A stretch of 30,146 bases of DNA from Bog-950 sp035299425 (GCA_035299425.1 DATGWP010000124.1:1-30146); one strand, 5' to 3'. Positions 7,641 to 16,290 are shown, numbered from the stretch's first letter. A program made the numbers and translations. The notes: a model not told the origin generated them from the sequence alone.

Positions 7641-10600
7641 TTACACCTTCTCCTTTTTATTCTTCTTCTCCATCTTTTCTGGATGGTAGTAATCCAGTAT
7701 TTCGTAGTTCTTCTCTTCTTCGCGGTTACGTACTTGTGTTAAGTAAAGCACGTTAGGCATAGTGTGAATTTCTTCGATAACACCGAAAGCTCTTTCGTCA
7801 TTAAAGTGTGTTGTAACTTCAGCCGCCTTATCGTTTCTGTCGCCAAATACGATAGCACCTGTAGCGCAAGCTGTTTGGCAGGCAACCTTAGCATCGCCAT
7901 CTTTCAACAGGCGGTTTTCCTTTTTGGCCTCCAGTTTAGCGCCTTGCAAACGCTGAACGCAGAATGAACATTTTTCCATTACACCACGTGAACGAACGGT
8001 AACATCCGGGTTTAACACCATACGGGTAAGTGGCTCGCTCAATCCAAATCTTTCGGTAACTACGTTAGGGTGGTTATCGTTGCTGGTGCCGTAGCGTTTA
8101 TCAAATGCATCAGCCTCCTGGTAATCGTACCAGTTAAAGCGACGTACTTTATAAGGGCAGTTGTTAGCGCAGTAACGGGTACCAATGCAACGGTTATAAG
8201 CCATTTGGTTAATACCTTCGCTGCTGTGGTTGGTAGCTGCTACCGGGCATACGTTTTCGCAAGGAGCGTTATCGCAGTGCTGGCATAGCATAGGCTGGAA
8301 AACCACATCCGGGTTGTCAGCTTCGCCGGTATAGTAGCGGTCGATACGCAGCCAGTGCATTTCGCGGCTACGGATAACCTGGTCTTTACCTACTACCGGT
8401 ACGTTATTTTCTACGTTACAAGCTACCACACAAGCGCCGCAACCGTTGCAGGCGTTCAGGTCAATTACCATAGTCCAGTGGTGGCCAGGGTATTTGTGCT
8501 CAGGGTAAAGTGTTACGCTTTCTTCCAGTATTTCTGCGCGATCTTCGTTACCAGCGGCAGGGTTTTGCTTGTATTCGTGTAAGGTAGTTTCCTTAACCGT
8601 TTTACGGGTTTTAACGCCACCTAAATCCTGCAATGTAATGTTGAAGTGCGTCTGGGTGATACCAACCTGCTTAACACCTCCGGTCTTTTCGATAGTAGCT
8701 TTAGCTACATCTATAAAGTTACCATCCTTAGCGGTTAACAAACCAAACACATTCTTACCTACACCCAACTCAGGGTGCGCTACAGCTTCGCGGCCATAAC
8801 CAAGAGCTACACCAAACACACCTTCAGGTGTGCCAGGAACACCTACTACCGGCAATTCAACCGATTGTCCGTTTACAGTAAGCTTGCCTACTGCATATTC
8901 TTTAGCTTTAAAATCCGGGTCGATGTTATAGCCATTTTTGTGCATCCACTGTGGACTGGCTATAATGTAGTTATCCCAGGTTACTTTGCTTACAGGGTCT
9001 GGTAACTCTTGTAAGTATGGGTTATCGCTCCAGTATCCATCGCCCACAGCGATTGATTCGTAGAACTTAACCTGCATATCGTTACCCAATGCACCGGCAG
9101 CAGCAGATACGGCAGAAACCGCACCGGCAACATCGCCACCACTGTATGAAGCACCACCGGCAGCCGGTAATTCTACTTCACCATCGGCAATTGCATTATC
9201 CCAGAAAGCCCAGAAACCATTGTAGGTAGATTGCTTCCCGTAGAAGTTAGCTTCCCAGTTTTTCTTTAAAAATTCGTAATAAGAACCTTCTTTACCGCTC
9301 CACTTTAAAAGTGTTTCCTGCACCTGGCGGGTATCGAATAATTTTGAAATAGCAGGTTGTGTTGTATTCAGGATACCAGCCTTAGGCTCGGCATCGTTCC
9401 AGCTTTCCAGCCAGTGGTTATCAGGCAATACATAGTTACATGCTACAGCTGTTTCATCTACACGGTTAGCAAACGATACAGTAAGCTCCGCCTTCTTCAG
9501 TGCATCAGCCAATCCCTTAACCGGTGAGTTGTATACCGGGTTAGATTCGTAGAACAATACAGCCTTTACGCTGCCGCTGTTCAATCCTTCTATCAGCGTG
9601 CTAACTGCTTTATCTGAACCTTGCTTGGTGTTGTATGGTCTGTCCCATGTAATGGTAGTGCCATAGTTACCAAGCGCATTGTTTATTGCGTTAGCTACTA
9701 ACTGTGCATTCACATCGTTAGACCCGCTAACAACCAGTGAAGTGCCTTTGGCAGCCAATAATTCTTTACCGGCTTTGTTTATTTTTTCATTCTTAGATGA
9801 ACCACCGCCTGTTACAATATTGTAAAGGTCAACCAGTGCAGTCAATTCCTCAGATGGCTTAACCGATATACGGGTATCAGCCTTGTAACCTGTAATAGTT
9901 GGAACCGACTCAATCTGAATGTGACGGCTCATATCCTTCTTCTCTTTGCTCAGTTTTCTGTTTACCGCATAATCGTGCGAAAACTCAGTTGGCGAAATCC
10001 ATGTGCCTAAGAAATCGGCACCTACGCCTACTATAACAGTTGCCTTATCGAAGTTGTAAGCAGGTATCAAGCGCTTACCAAAACTCTTTTCGTTAGCATC
10101 TAATATACCAGCGTAGGAAATACCATCGTACTGCAGGTGCTCAAATTTGCCAGCACCCAATGAGTTGCCAAAATCAGCGATAACGGCCTTTGTGCTTGGA
10201 GATATAACTGTATTGGAGAACAATACCACTTTACCACTAAGAGACTTTAACTTCTCTCCTATTTCTTTATCGGCGGTTTCCCAGGTAATATTTTCTTTTC
10301 CTCTTTTAGGATTACGGAAACGGCCGTTATCGTATAAGCTAAGGATAGAGGCCTGCGCACGCGCGCTTGAACCACCTTTGGTTACACGGGCGTTTTGTTT
10401 GTCTCTTGGCTCTATTTTAATAGGGCGTCCTTCTCTGGTTTTAACCAAAACTGCTTCGTAATCGCCACCCTGGTAAAAGGTAGACGCATAGTAATTAGCT
10501 ATACCCGGAGCAATTTCCTCTGGTCTCCATACATAAGGAATAGACTTGCGCAAAGGCATTTCGCAGCTTGCCGCTATAACAGCAGCCGTGGTGCTAAAGC

Positions 10601-10766
10601 CCAGCATTTTCAAGAAGTCTTTTCTGCTCGACTTACCTGTGGTTACAGGTTCAGTAATAGAACTTAAAACAGGAAGCTCTTCGGCAAATTCCTTGGCAGC
10701 AAGAGTGCGAAAGCCCTCAAGCTGTTCTTTTTCTTCTATTCCTTTCCAGTAGATTTTATCTGACAT
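7641..10766 (-). CDS. actB: Alternative complex III subunit ActB, Fe-S protein with a molybdopterin-oxidoreductase-like domain
   Basis: This is a 1041-residue periplasmic subunit. Residues 1-47 form a leader followed by SRKDFLK (47-53) and a hydrophobic stretch to Cys68, a Tat-type signal set in from the N-terminus with Lys in place of the second Arg. Residues about 75-700 resemble the molybdopterin oxidoreductase fold, which in this family has lost its cofactor. The C-terminal ferredoxin-like part has four clusters: Cys773/776/779/783; Cys828/831/836/840; Cys860/866/870 with Thr863 in place of a cysteine, fitting a [3Fe-4S] centre; and Cys933/936/963/967. That gives three [4Fe-4S] and one [3Fe-4S], as expected for ActB. 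An Ala/Gly-rich linker lies at about 535-562. It sits 68 bases after actA. Confidence 0.95.
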   Translation of the reverse strand: MSDKIYWKGIEEKEQLEGFRTLAAKEFAEELPVLSSITEPVTTGKSSRKDFLKMLGFSTTAAVIAASCEMPLRKSIPYVWRPEEIAPGIANYYASTFYQGGDYEAVLVKTREGRPIKIEPRDKQNARVTKGGSSARAQASILSLYDNGRFRNPKRGKENITWETADKEIGEKLKSLSGKVVLFSNTVISPSTKAVIADFGNSLGAGKFEHLQYDGISYAGILDANEKSFGKRLIPAYNFDKATVIVGVGADFLGTWISPTEFSHDYAVNRKLSKEKKDMSRHIQIESVPTITGYKADTRISVKPSEELTALVDLYNIVTGGGSSKNEKINKAGKELLAAKGTSLVVSGSNDVNAQLVANAINNALGNYGTTITWDRPYNTKQGSDKAVSTLIEGLNSGSVKAVLFYESNPVYNSPVKGLADALKKAELTVSFANRVDETAVACNYVLPDNHWLESWNDAEPKAGILNTTQPAISKLFDTRQVQETLLKWSGKEGSYYEFLKKNWEANFYGKQSTYNGFWAFWDNAIADGEVELPAAGGASYSGGDVAGAVSAVSAAAGALGNDMQVKFYESIAVGDGYWSDNPYLQELPDPVSKVTWDNYIIASPQWMHKNGYNIDPDFKAKEYAVGKLTVNGQSVELPVVGVPGTPEGVFGVALGYGREAVAHPELGVGKNVFGLLTAKDGNFIDVAKATIEKTGGVKQVGITQTHFNITLQDLGGVKTRKTVKETTLHEYKQNPAAGNEDRAEILEESVTLYPEHKYPGHHWTMVIDLNACNGCGACVVACNVENNVPVVGKDQVIRSREMHWLRIDRYYTGEADNPDVVFQPMLCQHCDNAPCENVCPVAATNHSSEGINQMAYNRCIGTRYCANNCPYKVRRFNWYDYQEADAFDKRYGTSNDNHPNVVTERFGLSEPLTRMVLNPDVTVRSRGVMEKCSFCVQRLQGAKLEAKKENRLLKDGDAKVACQTACATGAIVFGDRNDKAAEVTTHFNDERAFGVIEEIHTMPNVLYLTQVRNREEEKNYEILDYYHPEKMEKKNKKEKV

Positions 10767-10812
10767 ATTATGTATTTCGAATTTCTATTTAAATTTTAAC
10801 CGTCTCTCTCTT

Positions 10813-10827
10813 TCTGCCGATGGCAGA
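10813..10827. repeat. Short hairpin in the actA-actB gap
   Basis: Perfect 6-base arms TCTGCC and GGCAGA with a 3-base loop lie 7 bases downstream of the actA stop codon. In the operon transcript this could pause or process mRNA between actA and actB. No T-run follows in the operon direction, so a full terminator is unlikely. Confidence 0.35.
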
Positions 10828-10834
10828 CTTAATA

Positions 10835-12130
10835 TTAATAGTGGCAACGCTGGCACTCTGTTCCGCCTACTGCAGATACAGTAACCTTGTCTATCTTCTT
10901 GTCTTTCAAATCTTTGTGGATGCTTTCGTAAGCAGCGTAGTAGTTGTTAGAAGCAAACTGTACCTCTGTATTGCGGTGGCAGTTGATACACCAGCCCATT
11001 GATAGAGGAGAGTATTGGTAAACTTCTTCCATTTGCTCTACATTACCGTGGCAGGTTTGGCACTTAACCTTACCGGCATTTACGTGCTGGGCGTGGTTAA
11101 AGTAAACGTGGTCTGGCAGGTTGTGAATACGAGTCCACTCAACCGGTTTAGCTTTACCTAAATCGTATGTTTTTGAAGTTGGGTCCCAACCCACAGCGGC
11201 ATAGATTTTAGCAATTTCTTCGGTACCGTACTGTGGCCCCTTGGTCACCTGCTTGTGGCAGTTCATACAAGTGTTAAGCGATGGAATATTAGAGTGCTTG
11301 CCGTTGTTTGCTGTTTGGTGGCAATACTGGCAATCAATTTTATGAGTACCGGCGTGCAAAGCATGTGAAAACTTAATTGGCTGGCTTGGCTGGTATCCTT
11401 GCTGGCGGCCAAAGTGCGTTACAGTATCTACGGTAAAATACATTAACACTACTATACCTATAAGTAAGCAGGCAGCCTTAAAGTTAGTTCTTTTATAGAA
11501 AGGTAATTTAGCTACAGCTACTTCACCGGCTTTGTCAGATACTATTTTATCAAGATGGTTGGTTACGTTTACCAGTATTATTACAAGAAGCAATAAAAGA
11601 CCTGCAAACATGTAAAGGACAGTATTAGAACCGCCAGCATCATCACCTTTAGTACCTTCAACTTTGGGGCCATCAACTACTTTCGGAGCACCGCCAGCAT
11701 CAGGATTTTCAACATATAAAATGATGTCATCGATTTGCTGCGGGTTCAGGGTATTGAAGATGTTCATTTCCGAAGGACGGCTGTTAGCCATATCTACGGC
11801 ATATTTATAACCGGCGCCGGTAGCATCTTTCCAGTTATGGATCCATATAGACAACCACTGTTTACCAGTTTTGCCTTTAAAATCGCCGGCAGCCTCCCAG
11901 CGGGCAGTTACTCCCTGTAGGGCAGGGCCTGTTCCATCGGCTTTAGGGTTGTGGCAGCTTGCACAGTTACTCTTGAATAAGGACTTACCTTCAGTCCATC
12001 TTGCTTTGTCAACTTCGGCGTTGGCAAACAAGAAACCTAAACTAAGTATTACAGTTAGTAAAGTGGTGAAAGTAAATGCTTTAGAGCGGCTCGGGTTATG
12101 TTCTGACTTCATGGAGAAGAGAATTGTCAT
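10835..12130 (-). CDS. actA: Alternative complex III subunit ActA, multiheme cytochrome c with six CXXCH motifs
   Basis: This is a 431-residue multiheme cytochrome that carries electrons from ActB toward ActE or the oxidase. A signal-like N-terminus ends near ANA (residue 38). One heme motif, CASCH (Cys56/Cys59/His60), lies in an N-terminal cytochrome c domain. Two membrane helices follow (about 170-188 and 219-234), then five more CXXCH motifs at Cys267, Cys288, Cys357, Cys381 and Cys426. The last motif ends at His430, one residue before the C-terminus. The described ActA form is pentaheme, so the sixth, N-terminal motif is notable. The ATG at 12130 is used; an alternative at 12112 (MKSEHNPSRSK) gives a more usual signal peptide. 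It is the first gene of the operon. Confidence 0.93.
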   Translation of the reverse strand: MTILFSMKSEHNPSRSKAFTFTTLLTVILSLGFLFANAEVDKARWTEGKSLFKSNCASCHNPKADGTGPALQGVTARWEAAGDFKGKTGKQWLSIWIHNWKDATGAGYKYAVDMANSRPSEMNIFNTLNPQQIDDIILYVENPDAGGAPKVVDGPKVEGTKGDDAGGSNTVLYMFAGLLLLLVIILVNVTNHLDKIVSDKAGEVAVAKLPFYKRTNFKAACLLIGIVVLMYFTVDTVTHFGRQQGYQPSQPIKFSHALHAGTHKIDCQYCHQTANNGKHSNIPSLNTCMNCHKQVTKGPQYGTEEIAKIYAAVGWDPTSKTYDLGKAKPVEWTRIHNLPDHVYFNHAQHVNAGKVKCQTCHGNVEQMEEVYQYSPLSMGWCINCHRNTEVQFASNNYYAAYESIHKDLKDKKIDKVTVSAVGGTECQRCHY

Positions 12131-12488
12131 GGAATTGTAAAATTTCGCGGCAAATATGTGTCAGCGAGGTTAAATAACCAAAAAATGGTGGATAAAATTT
12201 CCACTATTATTTTCAATTTGGAATCAATATAAATACATGCCTGAAACCCTTTGCCAGTAAGCCTTTCAGCCTGATATAAGTTAGCAAAAAAACGGGGGCT
12301 GTTGATATGTGCATAATAAGACAAGCTGTAAGTTGTGGTTTTTAAGGCCCCTCCTGACACAATATCAGGCCGGCCGAGTCGTCTAAACCGGATTTATGTT
12401 CAAGGCATTAAATAATGTTTAAACACTATTTTACCCGAAATCCTTTCTTTTACGTGAATTTCTAACTTAGCTAATACAAAACCAAACT
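12131..12488. other. Divergent intergenic region between actA and the hydrolase lipoprotein gene
   Basis: This 358-base gap holds the actA promoter candidate and, just upstream of it, a dyad GTGGA-N7-TCCAC (12188-12204) that could be an operator. Toward the plus-strand gene there is TAACTTAG (12463-12470), one base off the Bacteroidota -7 pattern, with no clear -33 partner. An open frame on the minus strand (12127-12360) has no recognisable features and runs through the promoter, so it is not called. Nothing else was seen. Confidence 0.5.
12151..12182 (-). promoter_or_regulatory. Candidate promoter of the act-cox operon
   Basis: On the minus strand TTTG (within TTTTTTG, 12179-12182) is followed after 20 bases by CATATTTG (12151-12158). 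This differs at one position from the Bacteroidota -7 element TAnnTTTG, and the spacing matches the usual 19-21. The predicted start would fall near 12145, giving a leader of about 15 bases to the ATG at 12130 or 33 to the one at 12112. No start-site data are available. Confidence 0.6.
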
Positions 12489-13313
12489 ATGACTTTTCGC
12501 TTACTACCCGTTTTATGCCTTTTGCTATTGGCTGCCTGCAAAAGCAATACAAATGCCTCAACTAATGCAAACACCACTGAGCCAATGGCAATAAAAGAAG
12601 AAACTATAACCTATACCGCTGACACAGTAACCATGAACGGTTTTGTAGCCTACAACGAAAACGATACAACCAAGAGGCCGGTAGTATTAATAGTGCACGA
12701 ATGGTGGGGCCAGACCGATTATGTAAAAAACCGCGCCCGCCAGCTGGCCGCTTTAGGCTACCTGGCTATGGCTGTAGATATATATGGCAACAGTAAAACC
12801 GCCGAAACACCCGAGCAGGCAAAGGCGCTGGCTATGCCTTTTTACCAAAACCCACAAATGGCCAAACAACGTTTTGATGCTGCCATGGATAAAATTAAAA
12901 CTTACCCGGCAGCTGATACCAACAATATTGCAGCCATTGGCTATTGCTTTGGCGGTGGCTTATTGCTGAATGTAGCGCGCCTGGGCGAGAACATTAAGGG
13001 GGTAGTTAGTTTCCACGGGAGCCTGCTGGGCACACCGGCCGATAAAAACCTGTTGAAAGCAGAGATATTGGTTTGCCACGGAGAGGCCGATAAATTTGTA
13101 CCGGAGACCGAAGTGACCGCTTTTAAAAAGCAAATGGACTCGATAGGTGCACACTATACCTTTAAAAGCTATGCTGACGCTACTCATGCTTTTACCAATC
13201 CGGATGCTACCGAAAACGGAAAGAAATTCTCGATGCCTATAGCCTACAATGCGGCGGCAGATACAGCTTCATTTAAGGATATGCAGGATTTTTTCGGCAG
13301 AATATTTAAGTAA
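12489..13313 (+). CDS. Dienelactone-hydrolase-like alpha/beta hydrolase lipoprotein
   Basis: This is a 274-residue predicted lipoprotein with a hydrophobic signal and a lipobox LAAC ending at Cys17, followed by an Asn/Thr-rich linker to about residue 34. The hydrolase domain has HEWWG (70-74), in which Glu71 fits the glutamate that holds the cysteine in dienelactone hydrolases, the nucleophile elbow GYCFGG with Cys153, Asp201 (HGEADKF) and His233 (ATHAF). The Cys-Asp-His triad and HEWWG are typical of dienelactone hydrolases, which open unsaturated lactone rings, but most family members act on unknown esters, so no substrate is assigned. It is the first of four plus-strand genes with short gaps, 28 bases ahead of the next. 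Confidence 0.9.
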   Translation: MTFRLLPVLCLLLLAACKSNTNASTNANTTEPMAIKEETITYTADTVTMNGFVAYNENDTTKRPVVLIVHEWWGQTDYVKNRARQLAALGYLAMAVDIYGNSKTAETPEQAKALAMPFYQNPQMAKQRFDAAMDKIKTYPAADTNNIAAIGYCFGGGLLLNVARLGENIKGVVSFHGSLLGTPADKNLLKAEILVCHGEADKFVPETEVTAFKKQMDSIGAHYTFKSYADATHAFTNPDATENGKKFSMPIAYNAAADTASFKDMQDFFGRIFK

Positions 13314-13341
13314 ATATATTTCACGCACAAACCCCATAACC

Positions 13342-13785
13342 ATGAAACACTTCACTTTTCTTGTTACGTTACTTTTATTACTAACCGGTGCACAAGGGCA
13401 GGATAACGTCGCGGTGGTCAGAGATTTTTTTAAAGATGTTCCCGCAGCAACTACCGAAAAAGTAAGCAACAGCGCACCGGTAGCCAGTGTAGATGCTATT
13501 GCTAAAAAACATGCTGCCAAAACTATCAGCCTAACCAAAGAGAATATTGCGGCATCGCTTAACGAGGCTAAGCAATTTAAATACGGCGTACTGGTAGTAG
13601 GCGGCCATACATTTGTAAAGATTGATGATTTTACCAAGTGTTATACATCGGGTTCGTGGGGTGCGTGTATGCCTTATGGTAAAGGCTACATTAAGAAAGG
13701 CGCCCTGGTAGCACAAAACGATTACATCAATAACATTATAGGCCGGCCCGATGGACAGGTGCGCACGCTGTATTTGTTTAACTAA
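13342..13785 (+). CDS. Secreted protein of unknown function
   Basis: I do not recognise this 147-residue protein. The ATG at 13342 is chosen because it gives a clear signal peptide (MKHFTFLVTLLLLLTGAQG, probable cleavage before Gln20). A longer frame from 13249 would overlap the preceding gene by 65 bases and put a charged segment ahead of the signal. The mature part has a helical, Ala/Lys-rich first half, then a conserved-looking C-terminal half with two cysteines (KCYTSGSWGACMPYGKGYIKK) that could form a disulfide. It lies 28 bases after the hydrolase gene and 5 before the CWC gene, so the three are probably co-transcribed. Confidence 0.75.
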   Translation: MKHFTFLVTLLLLLTGAQGQDNVAVVRDFFKDVPAATTEKVSNSAPVASVDAIAKKHAAKTISLTKENIAASLNEAKQFKYGVLVVGGHTFVKIDDFTKCYTSGSWGACMPYGKGYIKKGALVAQNDYINNIIGRPDGQVRTLYLFN

Positions 13786-13790
13786 AGCAT

Positions 13791-13982
13791 ATGCAGAAAA
13801 GCTGCACAAATTGTAATGCCGTGTTTGAATGTGGGGCAAATTCGCCCACCAAGGTGTGCTGGTGTAGCCAGTTGCCTAAAATTAAGCCCACCGATAACAG
13901 CGATTGCCTGTGCCCGGCTTGCCTAACAAAGAAAATAGAGCACCTAAAAGCAATTGGCTCAGATTTAGTAGAGAAGGATTGA
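13791..13982 (+). CDS. Cysteine-rich CWC family small protein
   Basis: This 63-residue protein has eight cysteines, arranged C5-x2-C8, C14, C23-W-C25, and C39-x-C41-x2-C44. The CWC centre and this spacing match the Cys-rich CWC domain (Pfam Cysteine-rich_CWC). The pattern suggests binding of one or two metal ions, probably zinc, but the function of the family is not established. There is no signal peptide, so it is expected in the cytoplasm although its neighbours are exported. It begins 5 bases after the preceding stop and ends 18 before the beta-propeller gene. Confidence 0.8.
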   Translation: MQKSCTNCNAVFECGANSPTKVCWCSQLPKIKPTDNSDCLCPACLTKKIEHLKAIGSDLVEKD

Positions 13983-14000
13983 ATTAAACAAAATCACTTC

Positions 14001-15131
14001 ATGCTCCAGTTCCAAATACTCTGTGTTTGCCTCATCAGCTTTTTAAGCCTGGAGGGCTGCTTTAATAAAGCACTGAAGAAAACCGCTCGGCCCCTGCCCA
14101 ACGAAATAAATTTGCCACAAGGTTTTCATATCAGCCTGTTTGCCGATAATGTAGAGAATGCCCGTAGCATGACGTTAGGCGATAAAGGAACCGTATTTGT
14201 GGGTAACCGCAAAGGTGATAAAGTAATAGCCCTGGTAGATGCTGATGGTAATGGCGAAGCCGAAAAGCAATATGTAATTGCCAAAGGTATGGACATGCCT
14301 AACGGAGTTGCATTTTACAAAGGTGCCCTGTATGTGGCTGAAGTAGATAAGGTATGGCGATTTGACAATATAGAAGATAACCTGACCTCACCGCCCAAAC
14401 CGGTGTTGGTTTACGATTCTCTGCCTACCGATAAGCACCACGGTTGGAAATACATTGCCTTTGGGCCCGATGGTAAATTATATATACCTATAGGTGCACC
14501 CTGCAATAACTGCGATGATGCTAAAAAAGATAACCGGTATGCATCTATCTGCCGCATGAACCCCGATGGAACCGGTTTTGAACTATTCGCCTCGGGCATT
14601 CGCAATACAGTTGGCTTTAGCTGGCACCCACAAACCGGTGAGTTGTGGTTTACCGATAACGGGCGCGATATGATGGGTGACAGCCTGCCGCCTGATGAAT
14701 TGAACAAAGCACCGCAAAAAGGAATACACTTTGGTTATCCTTATTGCCACGGAGATAATATAAGTGACCCCGATTATGGAAAAGAACATGCCTGCAGCGA
14801 GTTTACCACACCGGTAGCCACACTGGGGCCGCATGTAGCCGCGCTGGGTATGAAATTTTATAACGGCAATATGTTTCCGGTAGAATACCGCAAAAGCATT
14901 TTTATAGCCGAGCATGGCTCATGGAACAGCACCTCGCCGGTAGGCTACCGCGTAACTATGGTAAGTTTTAAGAAGGACGGCACACCTGTATACGAACCGT
15001 TTGCACAGGGCTGGCTTAAAGATGGCAAGGCCTGGGGCCGCCCGGTTGATATTCTCCAGTTAAAAGATGGCTCCTTATTAGTATCCGATGATTTTGCCAA
15101 TGCAGTTTACCGCATTACTTATACCAAATAA
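14001..15131 (+). CDS. PQQ-dependent sugar dehydrogenase-like (sorbosone dehydrogenase family) beta-propeller lipoprotein
   Basis: This is a 376-residue exported protein. The N-terminus is hydrophobic and ends with SLEGC, a loose lipobox with Cys20 as the likely lipidated residue (Glu at -2 is unusual). The rest fits the six-bladed propeller of the glucose/sorbosone dehydrogenase family. KHHGWKYIAFGPDGKLYIPIG (about 145-165) has the His-His-Gly and FGPDG signature, followed by RNTVGFSWHP (201-210), FTDNGRDMMGD, IAEHGSWN (302-309) and GRPVDI (346-351). Members oxidise sugars or aldoses with PQQ in the periplasm. No PQQ synthesis gene is in the window, so the cofactor must be made elsewhere or taken up, and a non-PQQ propeller cannot be excluded. 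It is last in the four-gene run. Confidence 0.85.
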   Translation: MLQFQILCVCLISFLSLEGCFNKALKKTARPLPNEINLPQGFHISLFADNVENARSMTLGDKGTVFVGNRKGDKVIALVDADGNGEAEKQYVIAKGMDMPNGVAFYKGALYVAEVDKVWRFDNIEDNLTSPPKPVLVYDSLPTDKHHGWKYIAFGPDGKLYIPIGAPCNNCDDAKKDNRYASICRMNPDGTGFELFASGIRNTVGFSWHPQTGELWFTDNGRDMMGDSLPPDELNKAPQKGIHFGYPYCHGDNISDPDYGKEHACSEFTTPVATLGPHVAALGMKFYNGNMFPVEYRKSIFIAEHGSWNSTSPVGYRVTMVSFKKDGTPVYEPFAQGWLKDGKAWGRPVDILQLKDGSLLVSDDFANAVYRITYTK

Positions 15132-15134
15132 AAA

Positions 15135-15154
15135 CGGGCGGTAAATACCGCCCG
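15135..15154. terminator. Bidirectional rho-independent-type terminator between convergent genes
   Basis: A 9-base perfect stem (CGGGCGGTA / TACCGCCCG) with a 2-base centre sits 3 bases after the beta-propeller stop and 28 bases beyond the redoxin stop. On the minus strand it is followed by GTTTTTATTT, a good T-run, so it best terminates the thioredoxin-fold transcript. On the plus strand the tail is CTCTCTGTC, so it is weaker there. Confidence 0.85.
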
Positions 15155-15182
15155 CTCTCTGTCAATTTAATAACCTCAGCTA

Positions 15183-15791
15183 TTACGACTTCTTCCATTT
15201 AATAGTACAGCCTATAGCTTTTGTAAAGTTAGGGTCGGCATCTTTACCGCTAAGCAAAGCATCTACGGCCTTCTCTACATACTTTTCTTTTACAGCTTTT
15301 TCATCGTCGCTGTTATCATCAATAGCACCAATGTACTTAACTATGTTGCCCCTGGCTTCTTTCTTAAGTATGTAAACATGCGGGGTACGGGTAGCACCAT
15401 AAGAAGTAGCAATGGTTTGCGATTCATCCTGCAGGTATGGGAAGGTAAACTTCTTTTCGCGGGCACGTTTCTTCATGTTTTCAAAGTTATCGCTTTCATG
15501 TGTTACTGCATCGTTAGGGTTAATGGCAATAACAGGGTAGCCCAGTCCACGGTATTTCTTATCCAGCGCTATAATGCGGTCTTCGTATTTTATACTAAAC
15601 GGACAATGGTTACAGGTAAATACAACGATGTAGCCTTTGGCATCTTTATAATCTGCCAGCGATACGTCTTTACCGTTTACATTCTTAAGCTTAAAATCAA
15701 CTGCCTCATCACCTACTTTGTAACCACCTTCGGGTTTGAATGAGGAAGCCAGCAGAAACACTGCCATGGCAAGAAAGATTGTCTTTTTCAT
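15183..15791 (-). CDS. Exported redoxin (AhpC/TSA-like thioredoxin-fold protein)
   Basis: This is a 202-residue protein with an N-terminal signal (MKKTIFLAMAVFLLASSF). The domain starts at about 24 with VGDEAVDFKLKNVNGK, as in AhpC/TSA proteins. FTCNHCPF carries Cys60 and Cys63 in place of the usual thioredoxin CGPC, typical of the PRX-like1 group. TRTPHVYIL (about 144-152) carries the cis-proline loop. The likely role is thiol-disulfide exchange or peroxide removal in the envelope; the substrate is not known. It lies 25 bases after the TlpA-like gene and ends at the strong terminator, so the two form an operon of exported thiol proteins. Confidence 0.88.
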   Translation of the reverse strand: MKKTIFLAMAVFLLASSFKPEGGYKVGDEAVDFKLKNVNGKDVSLADYKDAKGYIVVFTCNHCPFSIKYEDRIIALDKKYRGLGYPVIAINPNDAVTHESDNFENMKKRAREKKFTFPYLQDESQTIATSYGATRTPHVYILKKEARGNIVKYIGAIDDNSDDEKAVKEKYVEKAVDALLSGKDADPNFTKAIGCTIKWKKS

Positions 15792-15816
15792 AATTGATAC
15801 TTTGGTTTTATAGCCG

Positions 15817-16290
15817 CTATTGCAGCCCGGATTTAATAATTGAGTCTAATTCGGTTTGTGTAAACTCTCCCTCGCGGAAGAATATCTTTTTGCCATTCTT
15901 ATATAATAGAGTAGCCGGTATAGACCCACCCCACTCCTTTTCTACCTTATCTATCCACACATTCGGGTTGCCGGCGTTCAGCACATAGCAGTCCGATTCA
16001 ATTTTCTTCTGCTTTACAAATTTGTCTACGCTGGCTATTTCGCGCGGGTAGTTCAAACTTACAAAAATCACCTTTACTTTCTGGCCTGCAAACTTAGTTG
16101 CTGCTTCTTCAAAATAAGGCATTTCGGCTACGCAAGGCTTGCACCAGGTAGCCCAGAAATTAACAACATAAAGGGTGTCATTGTTCTGTAAAGTAGCAGT
16201 TTGTAATTGCTCCAGGCTTATTTCGCGCACCTTAGGCGTATCGGCCAGGCCGGCCCAAAGAGCAGTAAGTATCACATACAACATAAACAT
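15817..16290 (-). CDS. TlpA/ResA-like thiol-disulfide oxidoreductase
   Basis: This is a 157-residue protein with a short hydrophobic N-terminus (MFMLYVILTALWAGLADT) that may be a signal peptide or anchor. NFWATWCKPC holds the active-site Cys50 and Cys53, and SIPATLLY holds the cis-Pro125. These match the TlpA/ResA group, which reduces disulfides outside the cytoplasm, for example in cytochrome c maturation. That is a plausible job here given the many c-type hemes encoded nearby, but only inference. The start may be Met1 (16290) or Met3 (16284). It is the first gene of a two-gene operon and is divergent from the T9SS protein gene, 164 bases away. Confidence 0.88.
   Translation of the reverse strand: MFMLYVILTALWAGLADTPKVREISLEQLQTATLQNNDTLYVVNFWATWCKPCVAEMPYFEEAATKFAGQKVKVIFVSLNYPREIASVDKFVKQKKIESDCYVLNAGNPNVWIDKVEKEWGGSIPATLLYKNGKKIFFREGEFTQTELDSIIKSGLQ

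Noticed and set aside
12127..12360. Minus-strand frame of 77 codons upstream of actA
   Set aside because: It spans the actA promoter candidate, overlaps the actA start and has no recognisable motif.
13249..13341. N-terminal extension of the small secreted protein
   Set aside because: It overlaps the hydrolase gene and would bury the signal peptide.
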